Part shown: positions 17,471 through 27,878 of the stretch, one piece after another
Layout: each line of letters starts with the position of its first letter
How positions within the stretch are numbered: the stretch's first letter is position 1
Assembly (NCBI GenBank): GCA_002030015.1
Contig: LQBH01000001.1
Coordinates: 39,900-103,899, forward strand
Direction of reading: 5' to 3'
DNA: 64,000 nt
From: a delta proteobacterium MLS_D
Lineage (GTDB): Bacteria > Desulfobacterota > Syntrophia > Syntrophales > UBA2210
Program-made: the position numbers and the translations under genes
Notes under the pieces: generated by a model
Databases searched by the model: none
What the model was told of the DNA's origin: nothing
The model's input: only the letters and a program-made list of their open reading frames with translations

Positions 17471-18859
17471 ATGACTTCATCACAATTAACGCCACGGGAA
17501 ATCGTATCGGAGCTGGACAGGTACATCATTGGGCAGCACAAGGCCAAGAGAGCGGTTGCCATAGCCCTCAGGAACCGATGGAGAAGACAACAGGTTCCGG
17601 AAGACCTGCGCGAGGAGATCGCGCCGAAAAATATTGTTATGATCGGACCAACGGGAGTGGGGAAGACTGAGATTGCCCGCAGGCTGGCGAAGCTCGACAA
17701 TTCGCCATTTCTGAAGGTTGAAGCCTCGAAATTTACTGAAGTGGGGTATGTGGGACGTGACGTGGAGTCCATGGTGCGCGACCTGGTCGAACTGGCCGTG
17801 AACATGGTGAAGTCGGAGGAACAGGAGAACGTCAAGGCAAAAGCGCTTGAGATCGCCGAGGAAAGGATCCTCGATATTCTTCTGCCGCGCAAGCATGCTT
17901 CCGAAGAGCCTTCCGATGACGAGGGGCGCCTGATCGGTATGGAGCAGGACGTTGACGGGGAAGCCGCTGCGAGGCAGGCAACGACCAGGGAAAAACTGCG
18001 TCGTCTCCTGAGACAGGGAAGCCTGGATGAGCGGATCGTCGATGTCGAGGTTCGGGAAGGCAGAACCGGCCCCATGATCGAAGTATTTTCGTCTTCCGGC
18101 GTCGAAGACCTGGGGTTCAACATGAAGGAGATGTTCGGCAATCTCTTCCCGCAGAAGAAGAAAACGAGAAAGGCGACGGTATCGGAAGCCATCCAGATCC
18201 TGGCCGACGAGGAGGCGCAGAAACTTGTGGACATGGAGTCCGTCACCAGGACCGCCGTTGAACGGGTCGAACAGTCGGGCATACTATTTCTCGATGAAAT
18301 CGACAAGATCGTGGGAGGCGATTCAAGCCAGGGTCCCGACGTGTCGCGGGAAGGAGTCCAGCGCGACCTGCTGCCCATCGTCGAAGGATCTACGGTGAGC
18401 ACGAAATACGGCATGGTCAGGACGGATCACATCCTGTTCATTGCCGCCGGCGCCTTCAGTTTTACCAAGCCTTCGGACCTGATACCGGAACTGCAGGGGC
18501 GCTTCCCGATCCGTGTTGAACTTGATTCGCTGGACCGGGACGATTTCATCCGCATACTCACGGAGCCCCATAATGCACTGGTAAAACAATACGTGGAAAT
18601 GCTCGCCACGGAAAAGCTTCGCATTGTTTTCGAGGGCGACGCCGTTGCCGAAATAGCGGAAGTAGCGACTCTTGTCAATGAGCGGACTGAAAACATCGGC
18701 GCACGACGACTTTATACCATCATGGAAACGCTTCTCGACGAGATTTCTTTTGACGCTCCCGATATGGCGGAAAAAACAGTCCATATCGGAGCGGAATACG
18801 TGCAGGAGAAACTGAGCGACATTATCGAGGACGAGGATTTGAGCCGATACGTCCTGTAA
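17471..18859 (+). CDS. hslU: ATP-dependent protease ATPase subunit HslU
   Basis: AAA+ unfoldase partner of HslV. The start [35 protein letters not shown] is the HslU signature; Walker A is [16 protein letters not shown] at about residue 59, Walker [10 protein letters not shown], and the C-terminal [21 protein letters not shown] helps dock HslV. The I-domain lies between (roughly residues 110-240). Length 462 aa. A 153-base gap separates it from hslV, with a weak CCCCC/GGGGG inverted repeat but no clear terminator. Confidence 0.97.
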   Translation: MTSSQLTPREIVSELDRYIIGQHKAKRAVAIALRNRWRRQQVPEDLREEIAPKNIVMIGPTGVGKTEIARRLAKLDNSPFLKVEASKFTEVGYVGRDVESMVRDLVELAVNMVKSEEQENVKAKALEIAEERILDILLPRKHASEEPSDDEGRLIGMEQDVDGEAAARQATTREKLRRLLRQGSLDERIVDVEVREGRTGPMIEVFSSSGVEDLGFNMKEMFGNLFPQKKKTRKATVSEAIQILADEEAQKLVDMESVTRTAVERVEQSGILFLDEIDKIVGGDSSQGPDVSREGVQRDLLPIVEGSTVSTKYGMVRTDHILFIAAGAFSFTKPSDLIPELQGRFPIRVELDSLDRDDFIRILTEPHNALVKQYVEMLATEKLRIVFEGDAVAEIAEVATLVNERTENIGARRLYTIMETLLDEISFDAPDMAEKTVHIGAEYVQEKLSDIIEDEDLSRYVL

Positions 18860-18897
18860 CGCAGGGCATTCCGTTTCGTACAAGGAGAATGTTCACC

Positions 18898-19797
18898 GTG
18901 GAAAAGGAAGAATTCAGGGAACCGCTGGAAAAGGCGCGCATACTGCTCGAGGTGTTGCCTTATATACGCCGTTTTTACGGGAAAATTGTCGTCATAAAAT
19001 ACGGCGGCCATGCCATGGTTGACGAAGAGCTGAAGCGGCAATTCGCCCTGGACGTGGTCATGCTGAAGTTCATCGGTCTCAGCCCGGTGATCGTTCACGG
19101 CGGCGGACCACAGATAGGTGCTATCCTGGAAAGGCTGGGAATCGTTTCGAAGTTTATAAACGGCATGCGGGTCACGGACCAGGAAACCATGGATATTGTC
19201 GAGATGGTTCTTGCCGGAAAAGTGAACAAGGAGATAGTGGGTTTTATCAATCACAACGGCGGCAGGGCCGTGGGACTCAGCGGCAAGGACGGCAACCTGA
19301 TACGGGCGGAAAAATATTATCTCAGCGACGAGAAAGCCGTTGATTCACCGCCGGAGATAATCGATATCGGTCTGGTCGGCAGGGTGACGGAAATCGGCGC
19401 CGACCTGATTCTGTCTCTTGTCGGAAGCGGTCATATTCCCGTAATCGCTCCGACCGGCGTGGGGAATGACGGTGAGACTTACAACATCAACGCCGACGTG
19501 GTGGCGGGAGAAGTGGCAGCGGCCCTCAAGGCGGAAAAACTGGTCCTGCTCACGGATGTCCCCGGCGTTCTCGACGAGCAGGGAAATCTGATCGCCACCC
19601 TGAAAAGCGATGAAGCCGAAGATCTCATCGGGCGGAACGTCATCACCGGCGGCATGTACCCAAAGATAAAATGCTGTCTGAAAGCCCTCAGGGGTGGCGT
19701 CGGGAAGACTCATATTGTAGACGGCAGGCTGAGCCACGCCGTTCTCCTTGAAATATTTACAGATCGGGGCATCGGAACGGAAGTCGTCAGGGAATAA
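18898..19797 (+). CDS. argB: Acetylglutamate kinase
   Basis: Second step of arginine synthesis: phosphorylates N-acetylglutamate. Motifs are [67 protein letters not shown] and [14 protein letters not shown]. The track begins at ATG 18889, but that codon is one base from AAGGAG; GTG 18898 is ten bases away and gives 299 aa, so I prefer it. The N-terminal helix ([23 protein letters not shown]) is the type found in arginine-inhibited enzymes, which suggests feedback control. First gene of the argB-D-F-G-H run. Confidence 0.96.
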   Translation: MEKEEFREPLEKARILLEVLPYIRRFYGKIVVIKYGGHAMVDEELKRQFALDVVMLKFIGLSPVIVHGGGPQIGAILERLGIVSKFINGMRVTDQETMDIVEMVLAGKVNKEIVGFINHNGGRAVGLSGKDGNLIRAEKYYLSDEKAVDSPPEIIDIGLVGRVTEIGADLILSLVGSGHIPVIAPTGVGNDGETYNINADVVAGEVAAALKAEKLVLLTDVPGVLDEQGNLIATLKSDEAEDLIGRNVITGGMYPKIKCCLKALRGGVGKTHIVDGRLSHAVLLEIFTDRGIGTEVVRE

Positions 19798-19823
19798 CGG
19801 ACCGGCTCCAGGAGCGATGGAAT

Positions 19824-21014
19824 ATGGATTCAAAAGAGTGTATGGAACGCGGCAGGCGGTACATCATGGATACGTACGCCCGGTTCCCGGTGGTGCTCGT
19901 TCGAGGCCGGGGCGCCCGTGTCTGGGACATGGACGGGAAGGAGTATCTCGATTTCCTGGGAGGAATAGCCGTGTGTAATCTCGGCCATGCCCATCCCCGG
20001 GTGGTGGAAGCCGTTGCGCGGCAGGCGGGAACATTGATGCACGTTTCCAACCTGTTCTTTATCGAGCCGCAGGTGCGACTGGCGCAGCTCCTGGTGGAGC
20101 ATTCCTTTGCCGATAAAGTGTTTTTCTGTAACAGCGGCGCCGAGGCCAACGAGGGAGCCATCAAGCTGGCCCGCCGCTACTTTCACGACAAAGCCGGGGA
20201 TTCACGATTTGAAATCATAGCCATGGATGAATCGTTTCACGGCAGGACTATGGCCACGATGACCGCCACGGGGCAGGCAAAACATCAAGTCGGCTTCAAT
20301 CCGCTGCTTCCGGGATTTTGTCATGTTCCCTTCGACGATCTCGACGCACTGGAAAAGGCGGTATCCAACAACACCTGCGCCGTCATGATCGAACCAATCC
20401 AGGGTGAAGGGGGCATCCGCGTCCCGGGTGCTGACTATCTGAGGGGCGTCCGCGATATCTGCGACCGTCACGGTCTCCTTCTTATTTATGACGAGGTGCA
20501 GGCCGGCATGGGACGTACGGGGACTCTTTTCGCCTACGAGGAGAGTGGCGTTGCGCCTGATATCATGACGCTGGCCAAGGCGCTGGGAAACGGGTTTCCC
20601 GTGGGTGCGCTGCTTGCCACGGACCGGGTCGCGGCGGCCTTCAAACCGGGAAGCCACGCGTCAACGTTCGGCGGCAACCCGCTGGCCATGTCGGCGGCGA
20701 TCGCCACGGTCGAAACGATTCTGAACGACGGTATACTCGAAAACGTGCGCGCCGTCGGGTCCTATTTTATGGACCGGCTTCGCTCGTTTGCCGCGGCATA
20801 CCCGGTCGTTAAGGAAGTACGGGGGCGCGGGCTGATGATCGGCGTGGAGCTTACCCGCGAGGGAGCGTCGGTTGTGCAGTGCGCTTCCAAACACGGACTG
20901 TTGATGAACTGCACCGCGGATCGAGTTCTCAGGTTTGTCCCACCGCTTATTATTAATGAGGCCGACGTGGACAGGGCGATGGATATCCTCGGCGACTGCA
21001 TGGAGGGGTTATGA
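19824..21014 (+). CDS. argD: Acetylornithine aminotransferase
   Basis: PLP-dependent class III aminotransferase of arginine synthesis, often also acting as the succinyl-diaminopimelate aminotransferase of lysine synthesis. Motifs are FCNSGAEANEGAIKLARRYF, IIAMDESFHGRTMATMTATGQ, LLIYDEVQAGMGRTGTLFAYE and the PLP-binding Lys in TLAKALGNGFPVGALLA. Length 396 aa. It lies 26 bases after argB and overlaps argF by four bases (ATGA). Confidence 0.95.
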   Translation: MDSKECMERGRRYIMDTYARFPVVLVRGRGARVWDMDGKEYLDFLGGIAVCNLGHAHPRVVEAVARQAGTLMHVSNLFFIEPQVRLAQLLVEHSFADKVFFCNSGAEANEGAIKLARRYFHDKAGDSRFEIIAMDESFHGRTMATMTATGQAKHQVGFNPLLPGFCHVPFDDLDALEKAVSNNTCAVMIEPIQGEGGIRVPGADYLRGVRDICDRHGLLLIYDEVQAGMGRTGTLFAYEESGVAPDIMTLAKALGNGFPVGALLATDRVAAAFKPGSHASTFGGNPLAMSAAIATVETILNDGILENVRAVGSYFMDRLRSFAAAYPVVKEVRGRGLMIGVELTREGASVVQCASKHGLLMNCTADRVLRFVPPLIINEADVDRAMDILGDCMEGL

Positions 21015-21937
21015 AGCAGGATTTTTTAACGCTTTACGGTTTGAAGAAAAGTGATTTCGATGGGATAATGAAACGTGCCGCTGACCTGAAGAGACTGCGC
21101 CGAGAAGGGAAAGATCATCGTTCCCTCACAGGTAAAACGCTGGGAATGATTTTTGACAAGTCATCAACGAGAACCAGGCTGTCCTTTGAAGTGGGCATGT
21201 TTCAGCTTGGCGGCCTGGCCATATTTCTAAGCCGCCGGGACATTCAGCTGGGGCGGGGTGAATCCGTCGCCGATACGGCGAAGGTCATCTCCCGTTACCT
21301 GGACGCTGTCATGATTCGTACCTTCGAACAGGAGATTGTCGAGGAATTCGCCGGGAACGCATCGGTCCCCGTCATAAACGGGCTTACGGACCTGCTCCAT
21401 CCCTGCCAGATCGCCAGCGATCTCTTCACCATCGAAGAGCGGTTCGGATCATACGAAGGAATAACCGTCGCCTATATCGGCGACGGGAATAACGTGGCAA
21501 ATTCATGGCTCAACGCGGCGGCGATGCTGCCTTTCCGGCTTACACTCGCCTGTCCCGAGGGCTATGACCCGGACGCGTTCATTCTGGAGCGGGCGAAAAA
21601 AGAAACCGCTCTCGGTGTGGAGTTGCATCGATCACCGGCCGACGCGGTTCGCGGCGCCGCAGTGGTATATACCGATGTGTGGGCCAGTATGGGAATGGAA
21701 GATGAACGGGACGAGCGGTCCGGGATTTTTAGGCCGTACCAGGTTAACGGGGACCTGCTTCAGGAGGCCGGGTCCAACGCTATTGTCATGCACTGTCTGC
21801 CCGCCCATCGCGGCGAAGAAATAACGGATAACGTTATCGACGGCGACCGTTCAGTTGTGACGGAGCAGGCTGAAAATCGGCTGCATGTCCAGAAGGCGAT
21901 TCTGGAGATGCTTCTGGGAGGAGGAACAACTACGTGA
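21011..21937 (+). CDS. argF: Ornithine carbamoyltransferase
   Basis: Makes citrulline from ornithine and carbamoyl phosphate. Carbamoyl-phosphate site in [29 protein letters not shown], the ornithine loop [15 protein letters not shown] and the catalytic Cys in [12 protein letters not shown]. Length 308 aa, standard for the anabolic enzyme. It overlaps argD upstream and argG downstream by four bases each, so the genes are translationally linked. Confidence 0.97.
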   Translation: MKQDFLTLYGLKKSDFDGIMKRAADLKRLRREGKDHRSLTGKTLGMIFDKSSTRTRLSFEVGMFQLGGLAIFLSRRDIQLGRGESVADTAKVISRYLDAVMIRTFEQEIVEEFAGNASVPVINGLTDLLHPCQIASDLFTIEERFGSYEGITVAYIGDGNNVANSWLNAAAMLPFRLTLACPEGYDPDAFILERAKKETALGVELHRSPADAVRGAAVVYTDVWASMGMEDERDERSGIFRPYQVNGDLLQEAGSNAIVMHCLPAHRGEEITDNVIDGDRSVVTEQAENRLHVQKAILEMLLGGGTTT

Positions 21938-23148
21938 AACAGGAAGTCAAAAAAGTAGTACTTGCTTATTCGGGTGGTCTCGATACGTCGGTCATCGTGC
22001 GGTGGCTCATTGATGTGTTCGGATGCGAGGTCATTGCTTTCGCCGCCGATGTCGGTCAGAAAGAAGAACTGAAAGGACTGAAAAAAAAGGCCGTTGATAC
22101 GGGGGCAAGCACTGTATATATCGAAGACCTGAAGGAAGAATTCGTTCGGGATTTTGTTTTTCCGGCTCTCAGGGCAAACGCCGTTTACGAAGGGACCTAT
22201 CTTTTAGGGACTTCGCTGGCCCGTCCCCTTATCGCGAAACGGCAGATTGAAATCGCCGCGTCTGAGGGAGCTGATGCCGTCTGTCACGGAGCTACGGGTA
22301 AAGGGAACGATCAGGTCAGGTTCGAGATGACCTATCTGGCATTGAATCCCACTATACACATCATTTCACCCTGGAAGGATGACCGGTGGACGCTCCGTTC
22401 ACGGGAGGCCATGATTGATTACGCGGCCAAACACAACATCCCCGTTAACATCACGAAGAAAAAACCGTACAGCGAGGACAGGAACCTGTTGCATATTTCC
22501 CATGAGGGCGGCGTGCTGGAAGATCTCTGGGCCGAAGCTCCCGAGGACTTTTTCGTTCTCACCGAATCACCGATGAAAGCGCCCGACACGCCTACGTACG
22601 TGGAGATCGATTTCAATGAGGGGAATCCCGTGGCACTGGACGGCGAGAAACTCAGCCCGGCGGAACTCCTCGACACGATGAACCGCATCGCCGGAGCCAA
22701 CGGTGTCGGCCGGGTCGACATGGTGGAAAACCGCTTCGTGGGAATGAAATCCCGGGGCGTGTATGAAACGCCCGGAGGCACTGTTCTCTGGAGGGCCCAC
22801 CGGGCCATGGAGTCCATCACCATGGATCGGGAAGTGATGCAGATCAGGGATTCGATTGCACCGAAATACGCACAACTCGTGTACAACGGGTTCTGGTACG
22901 CGCCGGAACGGGAACTGTTGCAGACTCTCGTGGATGAATCTCAGAAAAACGTGACGGGCACCGTCCGCGTGAGGTTATACAAGGGGAATTGCGATCCCGT
23001 CGGCCTGAAATCACCCTATTCTCTGTACAGCGAACAGTTTGCCACTTTCGGGGAGGACGAGGTCTACGATCAGAAGGATGCAACGGGTTTTATCCGGCTC
23101 AATGCTCTCAGAATGCGGATAAGGACGCTTAACCGGGACAGGCGGTAA
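21934..23148 (+). CDS. argG: Argininosuccinate synthase
   Basis: ATP-dependent joining of citrulline and aspartate. The PP-loop is [16 protein letters not shown] at the N-terminus; [18 protein letters not shown] and the [13 protein letters not shown] stretch are also family-specific. Length 404 aa. The GTG start overlaps the argF stop (GTGA). About 50 bases separate it from argH. Confidence 0.97.
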   Translation: MKQEVKKVVLAYSGGLDTSVIVRWLIDVFGCEVIAFAADVGQKEELKGLKKKAVDTGASTVYIEDLKEEFVRDFVFPALRANAVYEGTYLLGTSLARPLIAKRQIEIAASEGADAVCHGATGKGNDQVRFEMTYLALNPTIHIISPWKDDRWTLRSREAMIDYAAKHNIPVNITKKKPYSEDRNLLHISHEGGVLEDLWAEAPEDFFVLTESPMKAPDTPTYVEIDFNEGNPVALDGEKLSPAELLDTMNRIAGANGVGRVDMVENRFVGMKSRGVYETPGGTVLWRAHRAMESITMDREVMQIRDSIAPKYAQLVYNGFWYAPERELLQTLVDESQKNVTGTVRVRLYKGNCDPVGLKSPYSLYSEQFATFGEDEVYDQKDATGFIRLNALRMRIRTLNRDRR

Positions 23149-23200
23149 TAGAGGCGGTTTACCGCACTGTCTTTTACAGGAACATGAACGGATCGTGATC

Positions 23201-24583
23201 ATGACGGGTACGAAACTCTGGAGCGGGCGATTCAAGGAAGCAACCGATGCCCGGGTCGAAGAATTTACGGCGTCGATTCACTTCGATCGGCGTCTCTACC
23301 GGTATGATATCGAGGGAAGCATCGCGCATGCCACGATGCTGGCGCGGCAGGGCGTTATCAGCGACGACGAATGTGCTTCAATAGTCTCCGGACTCAGGGC
23401 TATTCAAGACGAGATAGAACAGGGCGTATTCGTTTTTCACCCGGAACAGGAAGACATTCACATGGCGATCGAGGCGGCACTGATCAGCCGCATCGGCGAT
23501 GCCGGGGAAAAACTTCACACGGGCCGCAGCAGGAACGACCAGATCGCGCTGGACCTTCGGCTGTATCTGCGCGATGAAATCACCGGCGTCATAGACCGCA
23601 TCGGCCGGTTGAAACAGGTTCTTCTGCGACGGGCCAGGGAAGAGGTCGACACGATATTGCCCGGATATACGCATCTGCAAAAGGCCCAGCCCGTGAGACT
23701 GTCCCATTATCTGCTGGCGTACCGGGAGATGTTTGACCGGGACGAGGAGCGTCTCAGATCGTGTTTCGAAAGAGTCAACGTCATGCCCCTGGGATCGGCT
23801 GCGCTGGCGGGAACGAGCATACCAATCGACCGGGCCTTTGTGGCTGAATTACTTGGGTTTCCGCGTTTGTCCGCGAACAGTATGGACGCGGTTGCCGACC
23901 GCGACGGGCCGGCGGAATTCATTTTTGCCGCCGCCCTCACGATGGCTCATCTGAGCCGTTTTTGCGAGGATTTGATACTCTGGTCCACCGACCATTTCGG
24001 GTTCGTGGAAATGGCGGATTCCTTTACCACGGGAAGCAGCATCATGCCTCAGAAAAAAAATCCCGACGTGGCGGAACTGTTGCGGGGAAAGACCGGGCGC
24101 GTCTATGGCGACCTCATATCGCTGCTGACCGTTCTCAAGGGACTCCCCATGACGTATAATCGCGACCTGCAGGAAGACAAGGAACCGCTGTTCGATGCTG
24201 CGGACACGCTCGCATCGTCGCTCGATGTATTCGAGGGACTGGTGGCGACGATGGCTTTTAGAAGAGATCGCATGTTTGAAGAGGCCTCGAGGGGGTTCGC
24301 AACCGCCACGGACCTTGCGGAATACCTGGTCACGCGGGGTATACCTTTCCGACGCGCTCACAACATCGTGGGGCGCCTCGTAGGATACTGCCTGGAGCAG
24401 GGAAAGGATTTCAGCGGTCTTTCACTTGAGGAAATCCGGCAGTTCTATTCGGAGGCTGACGAAACGGTCTTTGAATTTTTTTCCGTTCAGGCGTCGCCGG
24501 ATCGCAGGTCGGCGCCCGGAGGAACGGCGAAAAGTGCCGTCCTCCAGAGAATAAAGGAGATAGAAGAAGCGGATGAGCACTGA
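23201..24583 (+). CDS. argH: Argininosuccinate lyase
   Basis: Last step of arginine synthesis, releasing fumarate. The fumarase-superfamily signature loop is TTGSSIMPQKKNPDVAELLRGKTGR; EDIHMAIEAALISRIGDAGEKLHTGRSRNDQIALDLRLYLRD and GYTHLQKAQPVRLSHYLLAY are also diagnostic. The track starts at GTG 23195; ATG 23201 gives the usual MTGTKLWSGRF start and 460 aa. The end overlaps the following small lipoprotein gene by eleven bases. Confidence 0.96.
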   Translation: MTGTKLWSGRFKEATDARVEEFTASIHFDRRLYRYDIEGSIAHATMLARQGVISDDECASIVSGLRAIQDEIEQGVFVFHPEQEDIHMAIEAALISRIGDAGEKLHTGRSRNDQIALDLRLYLRDEITGVIDRIGRLKQVLLRRAREEVDTILPGYTHLQKAQPVRLSHYLLAYREMFDRDEERLRSCFERVNVMPLGSAALAGTSIPIDRAFVAELLGFPRLSANSMDAVADRDGPAEFIFAAALTMAHLSRFCEDLILWSTDHFGFVEMADSFTTGSSIMPQKKNPDVAELLRGKTGRVYGDLISLLTVLKGLPMTYNRDLQEDKEPLFDAADTLASSLDVFEGLVATMAFRRDRMFEEASRGFATATDLAEYLVTRGIPFRRAHNIVGRLVGYCLEQGKDFSGLSLEEIRQFYSEADETVFEFFSVQASPDRRSAPGGTAKSAVLQRIKEIEEADEH

Positions 24584-24815
24584 TTTCATCCGCCGCGTGG
24601 TGTGCTTCGCGGTGGTATTTCTGATTTTTTCAGTATCTGTGGCCGGATGCGGGAAGAAAGGAGATCCCCGTCCCTCGCAAGAGGTTTTTCTCGAAGAGGG
24701 GGTTCAGGGAGATTGTTCCGCTCCGGTGGGCGAACATCAACAGGAAAGAACTGCGGGATGGCTTCGCGTATTCGCCGTTAAAACCTGCGGACCGACCGGG
24801 AATGAATTATTTTAA
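24573..24815 (+). CDS. Small lipoprotein, LptM/YifL-like
   Basis: 80 aa with a signal sequence (VVCFAVVFLIFSVSV) and lipobox AGC followed by GKKGDPRP, the pattern of the LptM (YifL) lipoproteins that lie beside lysA in many Proteobacteria; LptM assists LptD maturation at the outer membrane. An AAGGAG lies about a dozen bases before the ATG. The residues after GDPRPS do not look like a typical tail, and the frame runs 14 bases into lysA, so a frameshift or a changed C-terminus is possible. Confidence 0.65.
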   Translation: MSTDFIRRVVCFAVVFLIFSVSVAGCGKKGDPRPSQEVFLEEGVQGDCSAPVGEHQQERTAGWLRVFAVKTCGPTGNELF

Positions 24816-26076
24816 TTATGTCGAAGGCGAGCTGCACTGTGAGGATCTTTCCGTATCGGATATTGTCGAGAAGGAAGGAACTCCGCTGTACGTGTACAGC
24901 CTCAGGACGTTAAAGCGCCATTACCAGGTTTTCGACCGGGCGTTCGCCGACATCGATCACCTGGTGTGTTTTTCCGCGAAAGCGAACTCCAATATCGCGG
25001 TTTTGCGGGCGCTCGTCAACGAAGGCGGCGGCGTGGACGTGGTATCGGGAGGAGAGTTATACCGGTCGCTGAAGGCTGGCGCGGACCCGAAAAAAATTGT
25101 CTATTCCGGCGTCGGCAAGCGGCGTGATGAAATCCGTTTCGCTCTTGAATCCGGTATTCTCATGTTCAATGTGGAGTCGCCGCAGGAACTGGAAGTCATC
25201 AACGACACGGCACGAGATCTGAAAACCCTGGCGCCCATTGCACTGCGGGTCAATCCCGACGTGGATCCCCGGACTCATCCCCACATATCAACGGGTCTGA
25301 AGGAAAACAAATTCGGCATCGACATGGAAGAGTCCGTCGTGGAATATCGGCGGGCCGCTAAGTTCGAACATATCGAGATCGTCGGGGTCGACTGCCATAT
25401 CGGTTCCCAGATAGTCGAGCTGGTACCCTTTCTCGACGCGCTGAACCGAATGAAGAGCATGATAGGGCTGGTTCGCGCGGAGGGAATCAACATTCGTTAT
25501 CTCGACATCGGGGGCGGCCTGGGAATAACCTACGATCGCGAGGAACCGCCCCATCCGGACGATTACGCCCGCGCCATCGTGGAAGAAGTGCGGGACCTGC
25601 AGTGTACCCTGATTCTGGAACCCGGCAGGGTCATCGCCGGGAACGCCGGCATTCTGGTAACGCGGGTGCTGTTCACGAAGGAACGGGACAATAAAAGATT
25701 CATCATCGTTGATGCGGGCATGAACGATCTTATTCGGCCGAGCCTCTATGATTCGTACCATCGGGTGTTGCCGGTACGGGAAAATGTCGGTGGAACCGCC
25801 GTGGCTGATATCGTTGGTCCCATTTGCGAATCCGGCGATTTTCTTGTAAAGAATAGAGAAATGCCCCGTTTCGAACGGGGTGATCTGATCGCCGTTATGA
25901 GCGCCGGGGCGTATGGATTTACCATGTCGTCGAATTACAACTCGCGGCCCCGTGCGGCGGAATTGCTTGTCAGCGGAAAGCAGGCGACGGTCATCAGGAA
26001 ACGTGAAGGTTTCGAAGACCTGGTGCGGGGTGAAACCCTTCCCGGATTTCTGCTCCGCCACGACGGCAACAGGTGA
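24802..26076 (+). CDS. lysA: Diaminopimelate decarboxylase
   Basis: PLP enzyme that forms lysine from meso-diaminopimelate. The PLP Lys is in VCFSAKANSN; other motifs are GGVDVVSGGELYRSL, KIVYSGVGKRRDEI, HIGSQI, DIGGGLGITYD, LILEPGRVIAGNAGILVTRVL and ICESGDFL. The start NYFNYVEGELHCEDLSVSDI is the usual family start. Length 424 aa. First of lysA-dapA-dapB, directly after the arginine genes. Confidence 0.96.
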   Translation: MNYFNYVEGELHCEDLSVSDIVEKEGTPLYVYSLRTLKRHYQVFDRAFADIDHLVCFSAKANSNIAVLRALVNEGGGVDVVSGGELYRSLKAGADPKKIVYSGVGKRRDEIRFALESGILMFNVESPQELEVINDTARDLKTLAPIALRVNPDVDPRTHPHISTGLKENKFGIDMEESVVEYRRAAKFEHIEIVGVDCHIGSQIVELVPFLDALNRMKSMIGLVRAEGINIRYLDIGGGLGITYDREEPPHPDDYARAIVEEVRDLQCTLILEPGRVIAGNAGILVTRVLFTKERDNKRFIIVDAGMNDLIRPSLYDSYHRVLPVRENVGGTAVADIVGPICESGDFLVKNREMPRFERGDLIAVMSAGAYGFTMSSNYNSRPRAAELLVSGKQATVIRKREGFEDLVRGETLPGFLLRHDGNR

Positions 26077-26121
26077 TAAAGCAGGTAAAAACTCTACAGG
26101 TAAGAATGTGAGGAGGCAAAT

Positions 26122-26994
26122 ATGTTCAAGGGATCCATGACGGCTATCGTAACGCCCTTCAAGAACGGGGCCGTTGACGAAGAAAGCTTGAGACGGCTGG
26201 TTGAGTTCCAGATAGAAAACGGAACCGACGGAATCATTCCCTGCGGCACCACGGGAGAGTCAGCCACGCTTTCCCATGATGAGCATCATCGGGTCGTGGA
26301 AATCGTCATTGATGCCGTCGGGAAGAGGATACCCGTTATAGCCGGATCGGGGTCGAACAACACGGCGGAAGCGATCCGGCTCACAAAGCACGCCTACGAA
26401 GCGGGGGCCGACGGCGTTCTCATGTTGTCTCCCTATTACAACCGACCGACCCAGGAAGGAATCTATCGTCATTTCAAGGCAGTGGCGGAAGAAGTACCGA
26501 TACCTATTATTATTTATAATGTTCCCAGCCGGACGGGAAGCAACGTGCTTCCGGAAACCCTGGCGAGGCTTGCCGTTATCGACAACATCGTGGGGGTCAA
26601 GGAAGCAACGGGCGACCTGAAACAGATCAGCTCCGTCGTCAACCTCTGCGGTAACGACTTCTCAGTTCTCTCGGGCGACGACTTCACACTTCTGCCGATC
26701 CTGGCCATCGGCGGAAGAGGGGTTGTGTCGGTTGCGTCAAACGTTATTCCCGGTGACATGGCTGCCATGGTGGATGCCTTCGAAGCGGGTGATCTGGCCG
26801 AGGCACGCAGGCTGCATTACAAGATGTGGCCTCTCATGCAGGCGTTGTTTTACGAAACCAATCCCATTCCCCTGAAGGCGGCGCTCGCCCTGATGGGAAA
26901 AATCGAATACGAATACCGGTTACCCATGTGTCCACCTTCCGATGAAAATTATGAAAAACTCAAAAAGGTCATGACCAGCTACGGACTGATATGA
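26122..26994 (+). CDS. dapA: 4-hydroxy-tetrahydrodipicolinate synthase
   Basis: Aldolase-type TIM barrel that condenses pyruvate with aspartate semialdehyde in lysine and peptidoglycan synthesis. Motifs: FKGSMTAIVTPFKNGAVDEESL, GTTGESATLS, the catalytic Tyr in SPYYNRPTQEGIYRHF, IIIYNVPSRTG and the Schiff-base Lys in VGVKEATGDLKQI. Length 290 aa. The ATG is preceded by GAGGAGG. Spaced 45 bases from lysA. Confidence 0.97.
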   Translation: MFKGSMTAIVTPFKNGAVDEESLRRLVEFQIENGTDGIIPCGTTGESATLSHDEHHRVVEIVIDAVGKRIPVIAGSGSNNTAEAIRLTKHAYEAGADGVLMLSPYYNRPTQEGIYRHFKAVAEEVPIPIIIYNVPSRTGSNVLPETLARLAVIDNIVGVKEATGDLKQISSVVNLCGNDFSVLSGDDFTLLPILAIGGRGVVSVASNVIPGDMAAMVDAFEAGDLAEARRLHYKMWPLMQALFYETNPIPLKAALALMGKIEYEYRLPMCPPSDENYEKLKKVMTSYGLI

Positions 26995-27046
26995 TGACAG
27001 ACCGGGGAGTTGTTCGGTCGGCCTGTCCCCGGAGGAGGGAAAAGCA

Positions 27047-27859
27047 GTGATCAGAATAATTGTTCTGGGCGCGGGAGGAAAAATGGGAGGCAGAATCTGC
27101 TCCCTTGTCGACGCCGCGGACGACCTTGTGCTGGCAGGCGCCGTAGAAACACCCGGGCACCCCCTCGTGGAGACTGACATAGGGGAAGCCCTCGCTCTGA
27201 AAATACGGGGAATTCAAATCACGGACAACCTGGAAGACTGCATCGGGCAGGGGGACGTGGTTATCGATTTCACTCATCACGAAGCGGCTGTGAAGAATGT
27301 CGAGACGGTTGTGAATAACAAAAAGGCCATCGTCATCGGGACAACGGGACTGACGGCTGAAGAAATGGAAGGGGTGGTCAAGCTTGCTTCGCAGATCCGT
27401 TGCGTTTTCGCGCCGAATATGAGTGTCGGAGTGAACGTTATGCTGAGGGTCATAGACTCAGTGGCCGCCATTCTCGGTGATGATTACGATGTTGAAATCA
27501 TCGAGGCCCATCACAACCAGAAGAAGGACGCCCCCAGCGGTACGGCGGTGAAGATGGCCGGCGTCGTCGCTGATGCGTTGAAACGCAACATCGACGAGGT
27601 GGGCGTGTACGAACGGAAGGGTATGATCGGTGCCAGGACGAAGCAGGAAATCGGTATTCAGACCATCCGGGCCGGTGATATCGTTGGTGAGCACACGGTC
27701 ATCTTCGGCGGCATGGGCGAGCGCCTGGAATTCACGCACCGTGCCCATAACCGCGACAATTTCGCCCGTGGTGCTCTCAGGGCGGCCCGGTGGATCGTGA
27801 ACCAGCCCAGAGGGTTATACGATATGCAGGATGTCCTGGGCCTGAAAGACAAAATGTAA
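27047..27859 (+). CDS. dapB: 4-hydroxy-tetrahydrodipicolinate reductase
   Basis: NAD(P)H-dependent reductase after DapA. N-terminal Rossmann motif IIVLGAGGKMGGRICSLV, VVIDFTHHEAAVKNVE, VIGTTGLTAEEM, the catalytic EAHHNQKKDAPSGTAVKMA and GERLEFTHRAHNRDNFARGAL. Length 270 aa, start GTG at 27047 following GGAGG. No dapL or dapF follows; folK comes next after 19 bases. Confidence 0.97.
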   Translation: MIRIIVLGAGGKMGGRICSLVDAADDLVLAGAVETPGHPLVETDIGEALALKIRGIQITDNLEDCIGQGDVVIDFTHHEAAVKNVETVVNNKKAIVIGTTGLTAEEMEGVVKLASQIRCVFAPNMSVGVNVMLRVIDSVAAILGDDYDVEIIEAHHNQKKDAPSGTAVKMAGVVADALKRNIDEVGVYERKGMIGARTKQEIGIQTIRAGDIVGEHTVIFGGMGERLEFTHRAHNRDNFARGALRAARWIVNQPRGLYDMQDVLGLKDKM

Positions 27860-27878
27860 AACGGGGATTTTTTGATCG

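Noticed and set aside
17173-18414. 413-codon ORF on the minus strand inside hslU
   Set aside because: Antisense shadow of hslU with low-complexity Ser/Arg content and no family resemblance.
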